A program made the translations under genes and the position numbers. A stretch of DNA of 64,000 nucleotides from Rhizobium sp. RCAM05350 (GTDB lineage Bacteria; Pseudomonadota; Alphaproteobacteria; Rhizobiales; Rhizobiaceae): the NCBI GenBank assembly GCA_024426085.1, contig CP087976.1, positions 62,001 to 126,000 on the forward strand, in the 5' to 3' direction. Positions 29,795-39,654 of the stretch are shown piece by piece (positions within the stretch are counted from its first letter, which is position 1; every line of letters starts with the position of its first letter). The notes under the pieces are model-generated. The model worked only from the letters and a program-made list of their open reading frames with translations. It ran no database searches and was not told where the DNA came from.

Positions 29795-31019
29795 GCGGTT
29801 CTACCCCACGCTTTCTTGATTAGCGACTCGATCTCGTCGTTGACGGCGTTCATCGCCTCCAAAGCCCGGTCGTAGGTGGACCGTGTAAACTGGCCGCGTT
29901 CGACTTCGAACAATGTCTGGTTCGTTAGGCCGGCATCCGAGACTGCCGTAGTCTTCAGCATCGGAAAGTTCAAAACATTCTCGCCAAAGATCGAGCGGAG
30001 ATAGCCGACCATTTGGTTCTGTGGTCCATCGCTGGGCTCGGAAGCGGGTGATCAAATAGCGCATCCAATTGAAATTGAATTGAGCCCCGGCATTCTCGAT
30101 CTCACGAAGCAAGTTGGACGTCATCGCAAGAAACTGGTTCATGGACATGACGTCCAGCATTTGCGGATGCACTGTGACGAGGATTGACGTCGCTGCTGTG
30201 AGTGCCGACAGCGTCAGGTAGCCAAGTTGCGGCGGGCAATCGATGACAACGACATCGTAATTGTTCATGATATCTTCTATGACTTGGCTGATCCTCCCAT
30301 AGAACAGCGTGTCACCTTCCTTGCGCTTCATCAGCGCACGGGGCGTATCGTGCTCAAACTCCATAAGTTCCAGATTGCCGGGAATCAGGTGGAGGTCGGG
30401 AATGTAGGTGCCTCTGACAACTTCCTCTATAGGGCGCTGTTCGTCGTCGTAACGAATGGCGCCATACAGGGTTTCGTTTGGGCCAACATCCGTTTCCGGT
30501 TGGCTCCCGAAGAGAGCCGAGAGACTCGCCTGCGGATCGAGATCGATAGCAAGAACGCGATATCCCCGCATGGCCAGATACTGCGCCAGATGGGCAGCAG
30601 TCGTGGTCTTCCCGGACCCACCTTTAAAGTTCATGACGGAAATGACTTGAAGCTGTTCGTCGTTGCGCCGATGCGGAAGGTAACGGCGATTCCCCCGGCC
30701 GACCTGATCCATATGCTTGCGGATCTCGTGGATGTCTTCGATTGAGAAGATCCGGCGGCCGCCAGGGCTTGTGCTGACGTTTAGTTGTGGCATATCGCCC
30801 TGCGATTTGCCGAAGATACGACTCGCCGACACCCAGCAGCTTGGCGGTCTCCGATGGCCCAAACGTCCGAATGCTTTTCTGGGCGGTAGGGGGGAAGACT
30901 TTAAGGTGATGTGCTTGAAGTTGGGTCGACAGAGCCTCCGCATGCCGTTCCATCAAGGCAGTCAAACCTTCGACTAAAGGCGCTGTTTTTCCGGCGGTCT
31001 GCGGCATTGCGGAACTCAT
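29791..31019 (-). CDS. repA: Plasmid partition ATPase RepA (ParA family)
   Basis: A ParA-type ATPase that moves plasmid copies and represses the repABC operon with RepB. An N-terminal HTH part reads LFPPTAQ-like (VFPPTAQKSIRTFGPSETAK) and ARLIGV-like (KLLGVGESYLRQIA). The deviant Walker A is NFKGGSGKTTTAAHLAQYLA, then AIDLDPQASLSALFG, and Walker B VVVIDCPPQLGYLTLSAL. The C-terminus is SDAGLTNQTLFEVERGQF. Breaks lie near 30790 and near 30040. The ATG at 31019 gives the usual RepA start (MSSAMPQT…LTALMERHAEALSTQLQ in parts) and a rebuilt length of about 409. The operon promoter should lie just upstream. Confidence 0.94.
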
Positions 31020-31620
31020 TTCTTGCCAGTGGCGATATTTTGCGGGAAAGCGAACAATTTCCGCCGTTGGCAATAGGCTCCGATTCTGAGTTCCGGGCAA
31101 GGCCTTTTTGGTTAACGAATCCTTAATTCAACTCCAGGTTCTTATGCAAGATCAATGGCGCGATCGGTAAAAGCCAAGAGGAACAAGCAATTGCACCGAT
31201 AACAATGCACACGAGCCGAAAACAGCCCTCTTGGAAAAAAATGGGGACGAGACCGATTTCCCGGAACCGTCACCCCGTCGAGGCCGGGGGGCATCGTTCA
31301 TACGATGCAGCGACGATCCGAATCGGCGTGACAGCTATGGTCCCTGCAAACAGCCATTGTACTTAATGTCTGCCCACGGGAGCCGCCCATCACAGCCCGG
31401 GAGGCGGCTCAAATGACGAGCGCAGGAATTCGCTGTCATCTACGGTCCCGGCGATATTGCCGCCCTCACCATCGCATCAGCGCCCGTACGCGATGGGACA
31501 ACGATCCCACCACGCGCACCATGACTGCACGGGCCGAAAGTCCTTGCCGCAAAAGCTTCCATCAACGGTATCCGGCGCGGCAGAGACGCGCTGGCAAGGA
31601 AGTCCCACTGCAATTACACC
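31020..31620. other. repA upstream region without a recognised gene
   Basis: About 600 bases between the repA start and the recombinase remnant. It must contain the repABC promoter on the minus strand. I could not pick one set of boxes with confidence, though AT-rich stretches near 31105-31160 are candidates. Open frames on both strands show no domain. No GTTNNNNGCNNNNAAC site was found here. Confidence 0.4.
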
Positions 31621-31629
31621 AACAGATGT

Positions 31630-32370
31630 GCTGCTCGGCCACCGCGCCTTGTCGCTGTTGTAGTAACTGGAGGCCTGTTGCACGGATTGATGACGCGACT
31701 GGTCCATTGCTCCCCGGGAGCGGGATGCCTCGGTTGGCGGCCTCGGTGAGATAGCCCGACCCGCAGGCCGTGCGCCGAATAATCCCGCGGCTCGAGGCCG
31801 CCCGCAGCTTGAGTATGGCATTGACGGCCTGCGGGTCGAGCGCGCGACGGGAAAAATTGCCCCAGCGATCAATCGCCTGAAACACACTGCCGCTGTCGAG
31901 CTTCGATGCAGCAATCCAGGTATTCAAGGCATCCACCGGCCGGCCGGCGAGATAGACGGCTTCGTTCTGGCCGGCGCCGCTGGTCTTTGTACGGCCGAGA
32001 TGGATCGGGATCGAGGGGAGGGGCGTGTCGCGCTCATCCATGACTTGAACCTCGATCGTCAACTGCTCCTCGCGCATCGACGCGATTTCGCTGCGCCGGC
32101 GACCGCGGTAAGCGAAGGCGACCATGAGAATGGCCCCGTCGCGCAGATCGCGCGGACTGTCACTCTCACAGGTCGCCACCAGCTTTACCCAGAACATCTC
32201 CAGTCACTGCCTTGGCACTCTTGCGGGTGCCGTTGCCGCGGCGTGGCGCGAATGGCAAGGCGGATGGCCGACTTGACGGCAGGGGAGGCGAAGGCTCCAT
32301 CGAGGCCGCGCCATTTGGTCAACGTCGACCAGTTGGCGAGCCGTCGTTGGACGGTGCGAGCGCCGCCGTC
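31630..32370 (-). pseudogene. Degraded second copy of the tyrosine recombinase
   Basis: The minus strand matches the intact recombinase at 21.7-22.8 kb segment by segment: RRLANWSTLTKWRGLDGAFA, LRDGAILMVAFAYRGRRRSEIA, IPIHLGRTKTS, RPVDALNTWIAASKLDSGSVF, DPQAVNAILKLRAA, GYLTEAANRGIPLP, and SVQQASSYYNSD carrying the tyrosine. The N-terminal 120 residues are missing, at least three breaks scatter it over frames, and the HxxR box is damaged (reads GIIRRTACGSGYL). It lies in inverted orientation to the intact copy, with repABC between them. Confidence 0.85.
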
Positions 32371-32747
32371 GATATTTCTTCGCTGCGCACGGCGATCAGC
32401 GGCCTGAACAAGTCGTTCCAGTGGGCGACCGCAGAAAAGATGCCGAAGGCGGCGATAACCGGTGTGCTCATCGGCATGATGATGCGCCAGATGATCTCGA
32501 CCTCGCCCAGCTCGTCCAGTCGAGCCGCGTAAAGGATCTCGTCGGGAACCGATCGGAAGAACTGGCGCAGCAGAAAGACGCCGAATGCGGAAATAATCCA
32601 GGGCAGGATCAGCGCCGTTGGCGTCAGTCTGACAAATAACCGGCCGTGGATCCATTGCGAGTCATCGAACGACGTTTCAATGCCCTCTGGAGGTCCTGGT
32701 GCCAATAGCTCCCGCCCGATGAAAATCAGATGCTCGGCGTTGGGCAT
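32356..32747 (-). pseudogene. Internal fragment of an ABC sugar permease (UgpE type) fused to the recombinase remnant
   Basis: The frame reads LPWIISAFGVFLLRQFFRSV, the EAA loop PDEILYAARLDELGEVEI and PVIAAFGIFSAVAHWNDLF, all standard for the C-terminal half of UgpE/MalG permeases. The N-terminal helices are absent, and the frame runs directly into recombinase sequence near 32356-32370. Neither end is natural, so this is a recombination scar. It abuts the tetR stop (32754), which suggests a former transport operon was lost here. Confidence 0.75.
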
Positions 32748-32753
32748 AATATT

Positions 32754-33405
32754 TTAGTCTGAAACCTTGCACACGAGTCGCAGAATTGTCTCGATGTTAA
32801 AAGCGATGCGATCCACGAGTGCCTCCGGCGCCATCAAGTCGCGCTCAAACACAATCGAGCCGGTGTACCTGTTGGTTAGGTAATAGTAACCGATTGCCGC
32901 AATGGTAATGTTAAGCTGCACGGGGTCGATGTTCTCGCGGAAAACGCCTTCCTCCACACCGCGCCGCAATATACTCGAGACCATGTCCACAAGCCGTCTG
33001 CTTACGACATGGATGACTTCCGATTTCTTCAGGTGTTTCGCCTTGTGCAGGTTCTCGCTGTTGACCAAGGTTATGAATTCAGGGATTGTCCAGATAATAT
33101 TTCCATGTGAACCGGACCAGTTTTTCGAGCGCGGACTTCGCGTCGAGGTGATCGAGTTCAAGTTTTTGTTCCGCCATGCGGATATCGGTGTAGGCCTCTT
33201 CAAGTACGCGCTGAAACAGCGTCTCCTTGCTTTCGAAATAGTGGTAAATCATCCGCTTGTTGGCCTTCGCGCGTTCGGCGATATCGTCGACACGAGACCC
33301 GCCTAGGCCGCTTTTGGCGAATTCCTTTTTGGCCGCCAACATAATGCGCTTCTGTGTAGCCTCGGCATCACGAATACGGGGTTTCTGTGGGACGGATCCT
33401 ATCAT
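32754..33405 (-). CDS. TetR-family transcriptional regulator
   Basis: A dimeric repressor with an N-terminal HTH: RIMLAAKKEFAKSGLGGSRV, then DDIAERAKANKRMIYHYFES, where K-x-MIYHYFxSKE is the recognition-helix end. The ligand domain carries EFITLVNSENLHKAKHL and RRGVEEGVFRENIDPVQL. One break near 33090 splits the domains. Rebuilt length is about 217, normal. It is divergent from the ribose-type importer, the usual place for a local repressor. Dyad operators near its promoter and at several other promoters in the next 24 kb suggest it controls the whole catabolic region; that is inference. Confidence 0.88.
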
Positions 33406-33581
33406 GATCTCGTGAGCCTTCTCAAGGTTGCTGTTTCGCTCTCGGCTTGCAAGGTAACGAAGATGACCGTCGCGTCAACCGAGCGGGTGAGCCGCTTTTT
33501 GCTTGACATCAGGGTGGCAAAAGCACGGCAGCTCTTATCCGACGCGCCGCAAAAATCAGACACACCCACTCTCAAAGCATC

Positions 33582-33600
33582 TAACTCGATAGTTATTTAG
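33582..33600. promoter_or_regulatory. Operator-like dyad G, tetR-importer intergenic region
   Basis: TAACTCGATAGTTATTTAG contains the half-sites TAAC and GTTA six bases apart, plus the TTTAG tail shared by other sites in the regulon. It lies 177 bases upstream of the tetR start, in the divergent region. It probably binds the TetR protein; inference. Confidence 0.5.
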
Positions 33601-33649
33601 CCCGTTGTGCGCTTGCAGGTGCAAGCTGCGATTTCAAGATTAAGCTGCC

Positions 33650-33689
33650 TTGACAATTTTTCGATAAGCCAGTAACTAGTTAGTGCACT
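33650..33689 (+). promoter_or_regulatory. Promoter and operator of the ribose-type importer
   Basis: TTGACA at 33650-33655, a 17-base spacer, then TAACTA at 33673-33678. The -10 box is part of the perfect dyad TAACTAGTTA (33673-33682), followed directly by the palindrome AGTGCACT. The related string TAACT-N3-TAGTGCA recurs at 50616. A repressor bound here would block RNA polymerase. Confidence 0.6.
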
Positions 33690-33781
33690 ATAAAAGCAAG
33701 CGGCGACGCCGGGAGGGGTTCATGACGTCGCCTGCGGGCAGAGGAACGCAGACCGAACGCAGTTTTCAACGGGAGAGAGAA

Positions 33782-34891
33782 ATGTCCTTTATCAAGAAGT
33801 TCATCGAGCAGGAGGCGATCAACCGCCGCAATTTCCTTTTCGCATCGGCCATGGGCGCAGGCGGGCTTGCCGCTGCGACGATGTTCAAGGCCGGCCCGGC
33901 GCGGGCAGCCATCGAAGATCCGGCAATTGCGTGGAGCTATCGCGACCGTACCAATCCGTACTGGAATGCAATCGTTTCGGGCGGCGAGTCCTTTGTTGAA
34001 AGCATCGGCAAGTCGAAGGCCGACCTGATCAATCTGATCAACGAGGGCAGCAGCGAAAAGTCGCTATCGGACGTTAAGGCGTTGCTGTCGAAGACCAACG
34101 GCAAGCTGGCGCTGGCGATCGACACGAACGATTCACCGAACGCCCGTCCGGTGGTCGAGGCCGTAGCCGAGAAGGGCGCCTTCGTCTCCACCTTGTGGAA
34201 CAAGACGGCCGACCTGCATCCGTGGGATTTCGGCGACAATTACGTTTCGCACATGGCCTGGTCGGATGTCGGCCCGGCTGAGCAGACAGCGACAATCCTA
34301 TTCAAGGCCATGGGCGGCAAGGATGCGATCGTGGGCCTCGGCGGTATCGCATCGAATAATCCGGCCATCGAGCGCCGCAACGGCCTCGACAATGCGATGA
34401 AGAAATTCCCCGATATCCAGCTCCTGGACTACCAGGCCGCCGACTGGGATACGCAGAAGGCCGCCACCATCATGGCGAGCTACCTGACGCGCTTCGGTGA
34501 CGAAATCAAGGGAGTCTTCTGCGCCAACGACACGATGGCCTACGGCGTTCTGGAGGCGCTCCGGGCCGAAGGCCTGGCCGGGCAGATCCCGATCGTCGCC
34601 TATGACGGCAATGCGCAGGCCGTCGATCTGATCATGGCTGGCGAGCTTCTCGCCACCGTTTATACCAATCCCTACTGGGGCGGCGGCATCACTGCGGCGC
34701 TCGCCTATCATGCGGCGATCGGGACCTTCAAGCCGTCCGAGGAGCCACATGAGCACCGCGAGTTCAACGGTCCGACGATCCTCATCACCAAGGACGATGC
34801 CGAGAACTTCAAGAAGCAGTACGTCGATGCGACTCCTTCTTACGACTGGAAGGACTTCTGGGGTCCTTCCACCGGCGCCATCACGTACTGA
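33782..34891 (+). CDS. Ribose-type ABC importer substrate-binding protein
   Basis: A periplasmic type-1 binding protein (RbsB/Peripla_BP_4 class) for a sugar or polyol. The start ATG 33782 follows GGGAGAGAG; an upstream in-frame ATG at 33683 lies inside the operator and is unlikely. The N-terminus has a twin-arginine-like signal (NRRNFLFASAMGAGGLAAA, cleavage near GPARAA), so Tat export is possible. Core motifs: SYRDRTNPYWNAIVSGGESF, IEDPAIAWSY and GVFCANDTMAYGVLEALRAEG, typical of the hinge strand. Length 369, intact. It is first in an operon with permease, double ATPase and permease, and controlled by the dyad at its promoter. Confidence 0.9.
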   Translation: MSFIKKFIEQEAINRRNFLFASAMGAGGLAAATMFKAGPARAAIEDPAIAWSYRDRTNPYWNAIVSGGESFVESIGKSKADLINLINEGSSEKSLSDVKALLSKTNGKLALAIDTNDSPNARPVVEAVAEKGAFVSTLWNKTADLHPWDFGDNYVSHMAWSDVGPAEQTATILFKAMGGKDAIVGLGGIASNNPAIERRNGLDNAMKKFPDIQLLDYQAADWDTQKAATIMASYLTRFGDEIKGVFCANDTMAYGVLEALRAEGLAGQIPIVAYDGNAQAVDLIMAGELLATVYTNPYWGGGITAALAYHAAIGTFKPSEEPHEHREFNGPTILITKDDAENFKKQYVDATPSYDWKDFWGPSTGAITY

Positions 34892-34913
34892 TCGGTAGCC
34901 GTCGTGCAGAGAC

Positions 34914-34951
34914 TTCCGGCATGTGTCCGACCATACGGATGCATGCCGGAA
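34914..34951 (+). other. Intergenic stem-loop after the binding-protein gene
   Basis: TTCCGGCATG (34914-34923) pairs perfectly with CATGCCGGAA (34942-34951). No T run follows, so it is more likely an mRNA-stabilising or attenuating hairpin, as is usual between a binding-protein gene and its permease gene, than a full terminator. Confidence 0.55.
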
Positions 34952-35064
34952 CCTGGATGCTTTGAAGTCTGTTTGTGAAACTGCAGAGAAAGCGGAATTG
35001 CCGGCACCCAACGCCCGCAAGTGCCGCTTGGCGGCGCGATGAGTGCTTGCCAAAGGAGACGATC

Positions 35065-36030
35065 ATGACCTTTCCCGACCGGGATGTCTTGCACAGATGG
35101 GCGCCGCTACTGGTGCTCGTCGCGCTGGTATGTTTTTTTCGCTGGTTAATCCCAATTTCATGTCGCTGCGCAATTTCGCCCGCATCGGCATTTCCATGAC
35201 GCTGCCGCCGCTAATGGTCGCCGTCGGCGTGACCTTCATCATCATCATGGGTTCCATCGACCTGTCGATGGAAGGCGCGGTTGCCGTCTGCGCCGTGGTG
35301 TTCGCCGCCATCTTCATGTGGCTCGGGGGAACGCTTGCAAGCTGGGCCTGGCTGGCACTGCCCGCCTGTATCGTGGTCGGCGCGCTTTATGGCCTGCTCA
35401 ACGGACTGGTCCATGTGAAGCTGCGGATCCCGTCGTTCATGGCGAGCCTGAGCATGGGCTTCGTCGGTATAGGTCTTTCGCTGTTGATGACCGGCGGCGA
35501 TCGCATCCGGGTCGAGGACAAGATTTTCCGGTCGTTGCTGACCGAGCGTTATTTCGGGTTCCCGCTGATGGTTCACGTTGCGCTGCTGGTCATTCTGATC
35601 GCCTGGTTCATCCAGAGCCGCACCGCTATCGGGCGAAATTTCTATGCGGTTGGTGGCGGTGAAGAATTGGCCCATGCGTCGGGGCTGGACGTCAAGCGGG
35701 TGCGGGTCCTCGGCTTTATGCTGGCCGGCGTTTTCTATGCTCTGGGCGCCCTTTTCGCCGTCGCACAGATCGGCATCGCCGAGACGGCGACCGGCTACAA
35801 TTTCATGTTTGTCTCCATTACCTCGGTGGTCGTCGGCGGCACCGCGCTCTGGGGTGGCAACGGCGGTGTCTGGAACACGCTGGTTGGCGTTTTGATCGTC
35901 AATGTCATCAACAACGGCATGATCGTCATGGGGTTGCCGCGCTACCTGCAGGACGGTGTCCTTGGCCTGCTGGTAATTCTTGCAGGTCGTCCTGTCGACG
36001 GATCGCAAATCCCTCGCATTCGTGAAGTGA
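35065..36030 (+). CDS. Ribose-type ABC permease, first
   Basis: An inner-membrane BPD_transp_2 protein. Motifs: VAVGVTFIIIMGSIDLSMEGA (the GIDLS-like signature), VKLRIPSFMASLSMGFVGIG (the family's K-P-S-F motif), IGRNFYAVGGGEELAHASGL and SVVVGGTALWGGNGGVWNTL. The ATG 35065 follows AAAGGAGAC. Breaks occur at a seven-T run near 35135 (one T short) and near 35985; the true tail reads AVVLSTDRKSLAFVK with the stop at 36028-36030. Rebuilt length is about 322. It is 8 bases from the ATPase start. Confidence 0.88.
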
Positions 36031-36037
36031 GCGGACC

Positions 36038-37541
36038 ATGTTTGAGCTGAAGAAAGTTGAAAAGACCTTCCCGAACGTCCGGGCGCTGAAGGCAATCGAT
36101 TTCCACATCAAGAGGGGCGAGATCGTCGGTCTCGTCGGAGAGAACGGCGCCGGGAAATCGACACTGATGAAGGTCATCTACGGCGCGTACCAGCATGATG
36201 GCGGCGAAGTGCTGATTAACGGAAAACCGGTGCGCTTTGAAAATCCGCCAGGCGATGGACAAGGGCGTCGGCATGGTTTTTCAGGAACAGTCGCTGATCG
36301 GCAATCTTACGGTGATGGAGAACATTTTCCTCGGCTTCGAACGTCAGTTCGTCAAGTTCGGCATCGTCGACTGGAAGAAGATGGCCGCCGCCGCCCGTTA
36401 CCAACTGGCCAAAGTCAAGCTGTCGATCGACCCGAAGATGGTCACATCGAAGCTCTCCTTCGCGCAACGCCAACTGGTCGAACTTGCAAAGGTGCTGACG
36501 TTGGAAGAGCGGGTCCACGGAGATCTCGTTATCCTCCTCGACGAGCCGACGTCGGTGCTTGCCAAGGAGGAAGTACAGCTTCTTTTCAAGCTGGTGCGCG
36601 AACTGCGTAGCCGCGCGTCCTTCATCTTCGTTTCGCACCGGCTGGATGAAGTGCTTGAGCTGTCTGATCGGGTTTATGTGATGAAGGACGGCGAAGTCGT
36701 CGATCACGTCGAGACATCCGTCGCGACCGCTGAAAGCATTCAGCACAAAATGGTCGGCCACGATATCAACAAGGAATACTACCGGGAAGAAAAGCAGTTC
36801 GCCTACGATCCGGCAAAAGTTCTGGTCGAACTCGATGCAATCAGCCTTGCGGGAAAATACAAGGATATATCGCTGTCGCTGCACGCCGGCGAAGTCCTGA
36901 CCCTCGTCGGCACAGAAGGCTCGGGGCGCGAAGCCATTATCCGGACCATCTTCGGCATGCAGAAGCCGCAGTCAGGCTCCGTCACGGTCAAGGGCCGCAA
37001 AATCACAACCTACAGCGCGGATGCAGCCGTGGCCAACGGCATTGGATATATTCCACGCGAGCGCAAGATCGAAGGCATCGTCGCCGGCATGAGCGTCTAT
37101 GAAAACCTGACCCTTTCGCAGATGGGGCGGTATAGCCGCTTCGGCTTCCTGCGGATCGGGGATGAAAAAGCGTTGGCGCGCGAATGGATCAAGAAACTCT
37201 CCATCAAGGCGTCTTCTGAATATGCCGATTGCGGCAATCTTTCAGGAGGCAACCAGCAGAAGGTCGTGCTTTCCAAGTGGCGTAGCGGTGGCTCGGACAT
37301 CATCCTTCTCGATCACCCGACCCGTGGCCTCGATATCGGGGCGAAGGAAGATGTTTACGAGATGGTGCGCGCGATGAGTGCCGACGGCGTCGGCATTATC
37401 CTGATCGCCGACACGCTTGAAGAGGCTATCGGACTTTCGCACACGATCGCCGTGATCAAGGATGGAGAGATCCAGAAGCGGTTCGACGGCAAGCCGGGTC
37501 ACAAGCCGTCCTTGTTCGATCTCATTCACTACATGATCTAG
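36038..37541 (+). CDS. Ribose-type ABC importer ATPase with two ABC domains
   Basis: An RbsA/XylG-type duplicated ATPase of about 500 residues. Domain 1: Walker A GENGAGKSTLMKVIYG, a variant signature LSFAQRQLVELAKVL and Walker B ILLDEPTSVL. Domain 2: the usual lysine-free P-loop GTEGSGREAIIRTIFG, signature LSGGNQQKVVLSKW, and Walker B IILLDHPTRGLDIGAKED, where histidine replaces the catalytic glutamate. One break near 36245 (VRFEN to RQAMDKGVGMVFQEQS). It sits between the two permease genes. The His substitution suggests domain 2 does not hydrolyse ATP efficiently; this is inference. Confidence 0.9.
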
Positions 37542-37550
37542 GGGCAGGCC

Positions 37551-38490
37551 ATGACTCTCGAAAAACTCAAAAAACACTTTCCGTGGATCACGCTGCTTAC
37601 CCTCGTCGTTTTCGTCGGTGCGCTCGACAGCAATTTTCTGCGGCCCGAAAACCTGCTGCAGCTCGCAGGTGACATTTCAACCTTGTTCGTCATGGCGCTG
37701 GGTATCACCTTCGTCATCTACATCGGCGGCATCGATCTTTCTGCACAATCGGTCGCCAACATGACGACGGTTTTGGCGACGTTGATGTTACCGATTTTCG
37801 GCGCTTCGACCGCCGTCATTTGCGTTCTCATCGGGGCATTGTTCGGTTTCGTTTCCGGCTTTGTCTCAACTAAGCTAAAGGTGCCGTCGTTTATTGCCAC
37901 GCTTGCCGTCGGCAGGATAGCACTGTCCGTCGGACAGTTCGCGTCCGGTCAGCGCGCTCTATATGGACGCGGTGCTGCGCGATCAGTCGTTCAGCTGGCT
38001 TACCGGAAACATCGGCGGCATCCCGCGCGAAATGATCATTGCAGTGTTACTGCTGGTCGGTGCTCTCATTCTAGAACGGCGCACGACCATCGGGCGCGCC
38101 TTCAAAGCGATCGGCGCCGGCGAACTGGCAGCGGTTGCGTCCGGCCTGCGCGTCGGTCGCTACAAGATGGCCGCCTTTGCAATCTCCGGCGCCTTCGCGG
38201 CGACCGCCGGTCTGCTGTTCGCGGTAAAGCTTTCCGGCGGGTCACCGGAAATGGCCAACGGCTTCCTGCTTCCTGCGATCGTCGTGGTTCTGGTCGGCGG
38301 CACGCCGTTGACAGGTGGGGTGGGCGGCGTGCTCAACACACTGATCGGCGCGCTGATCGTCGCCGTCATCCGCACGAGCATGCTCTATCTCGAAATCCCC
38401 GCGACCGCCCAGCAGATATTCTTCGGCGTGGTCCTTATCGCCGCGATCGCCTTTACGATCGACCGAAGCAAGGTGAGGACGGTGAAATGA
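37551..38490 (+). CDS. Ribose-type ABC permease, second
   Basis: A BPD_transp_2 permease: VMALGITFVIYIGGIDLSAQSVAN, STKLKVPSFIATLAVGRIAL, IGRAFKAIGAGELAAVASGL and VLVGGTPLTGGVGGVLNTLIG (quoted in pieces under the family motifs). A break near 37945-37962 moves the second half into another frame. Rebuilt length is about 313. The stop overlaps the ATG of the alcohol dehydrogenase. The importer thus has two different permease subunits rather than a homodimer. Confidence 0.87.
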
Positions 38491-39528
38491 CGGTCGATAG
38501 GCCTGTTATGCGGGCGGCCGTATTGGTCGAACCCAAAAAGTTCGAGATTCGCACCGTGCCGGTTCCCGAGATCGGGGCCGACGACGTATTGATCAAGGTC
38601 GAGCGCTGCGGTATCTGCGGCACGGACCTCCACATGTTCAACGGCCACTACGCGGCCGACCAACTGCCAATCATTCCCGGGCATGAGTTCTCCGGGCGGA
38701 TTGCCGCCGTCGGTTCCAGCATTGCCCATCTTGAGATTGGTAACAAAGTCGTCGCGGATATCAACATCGGATGCGGCAACTGCTTCTACTGCCGCCGCAA
38801 CGAGATCCTCAATTGCACCGAAGTCCGGCAGGTGGGCATATCCTGCGACGGTGCCTTCGCCGAATATGTGTCGATACCCGCACGACTGGTCATTCCAGCG
38901 CCGGCTGATGCGCCCTTCGATCTCCTGGCATTGACCGAACCCGTTGCCTGCGTGGTGCGGGCGGCGCGAAAGGCCGATGTGCGCTTTGGCCAGTCCGTCC
39001 TGATCTTCGGTGCCGGACCGATCGGCAACCTGCATGTACAGATGATGCGCCTTGTCGGCGCCGCGCCCATCATTGTCGTCGAACTGTCGCCCGAACGCGC
39101 CAGGATGGCAAAGGACGCCGGGGCCGATGTGGTCATCTCCCGATCCTGCGACCGTTCGAGATACGGTTCTTGCACATACGGGTGGTCGCGGCGCAGATGT
39201 CGTCATTGAAAGCGTCGGCATTCCGGCACTTTACCGGCAAGCATTTGATCTGGTTCGGCCTGGCGGGCACATTGCGGCCTTTGGTATCGCCGGCCCGAAC
39301 GACAGTATCCCGCTTCCGCTGCTTTCAACGGTCCTGAAAGAATATTCACTGAAAGGATCGGTGGCCGGGATGGGTGTCGACATGCACGACGCGCTGACGC
39401 TGCTGATACATGGAAGATTCTCGACGGTTCCGTTCCACGATAAGTATTTTACGCTGGACGATATCCAGGATGCTTTTGAGGCCGTGCCGAAAAATCCGGC
39501 AGCCTTGAAAATTCAAATCGCCATGTAG
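38487..39528 (+). CDS. Zinc-dependent alcohol/polyol dehydrogenase
   Basis: A medium-chain dehydrogenase that oxidises an alcohol to a ketone or aldehyde with NAD(P). Catalytic zinc ligands are in CGICGTDLHMF and PGHEFSG; the four structural cysteines are in CGNCFYCRRNEILNC. The nucleotide fold is VLIFGAGPIGNLHVQMMRL. A break near 39140 (VVISPDPATVRDTVLAHTGG rebuilt) splits off the last third. Rebuilt length is about 347. The ATG overlaps the permease stop, so it probably makes the first oxidation of the imported polyol. It is closest in style to the sorbitol/threonine dehydrogenase group. Confidence 0.88.
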
Positions 39529-39572
39529 GATAGACATCCGCCGCCCTTTGACCGGCTGCGGCCGGTTCCAGC

Positions 39573-39611
39573 TTGACAGCGGGTCATGCATATAACCATA
39601 TAGTTACTTAA
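39573..39611 (+). promoter_or_regulatory. Promoter with operator-like dyad B before the aldehyde dehydrogenase gene
   Basis: TTGACA at 39573-39578 is followed by the operator TAACCATATAGTTACTTAA (39593-39611), which covers the expected -10 region (CATATA at 39597). It shares 16 of 19 positions with the site at 43769. Confidence 0.55.
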
Positions 39612-39654
39612 TTTGACGGCCTCACTGAAGGAAGGTCGCAGCAGGGAGAGAAAC

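Noticed and set aside
33683..33781. N-terminal extension of the binding protein from an ATG at 33683
   Set aside because: It would start inside the promoter/operator and place 33 charged residues before a normal signal peptide; the ATG at 33782 has a ribosome site.
37551..39209. An apparent fusion of permease and zinc alcohol dehydrogenase
   Set aside because: The permease continues in another frame to its own stop at 38490, which overlaps the dehydrogenase ATG; the middle of the fused frame is not protein-like.
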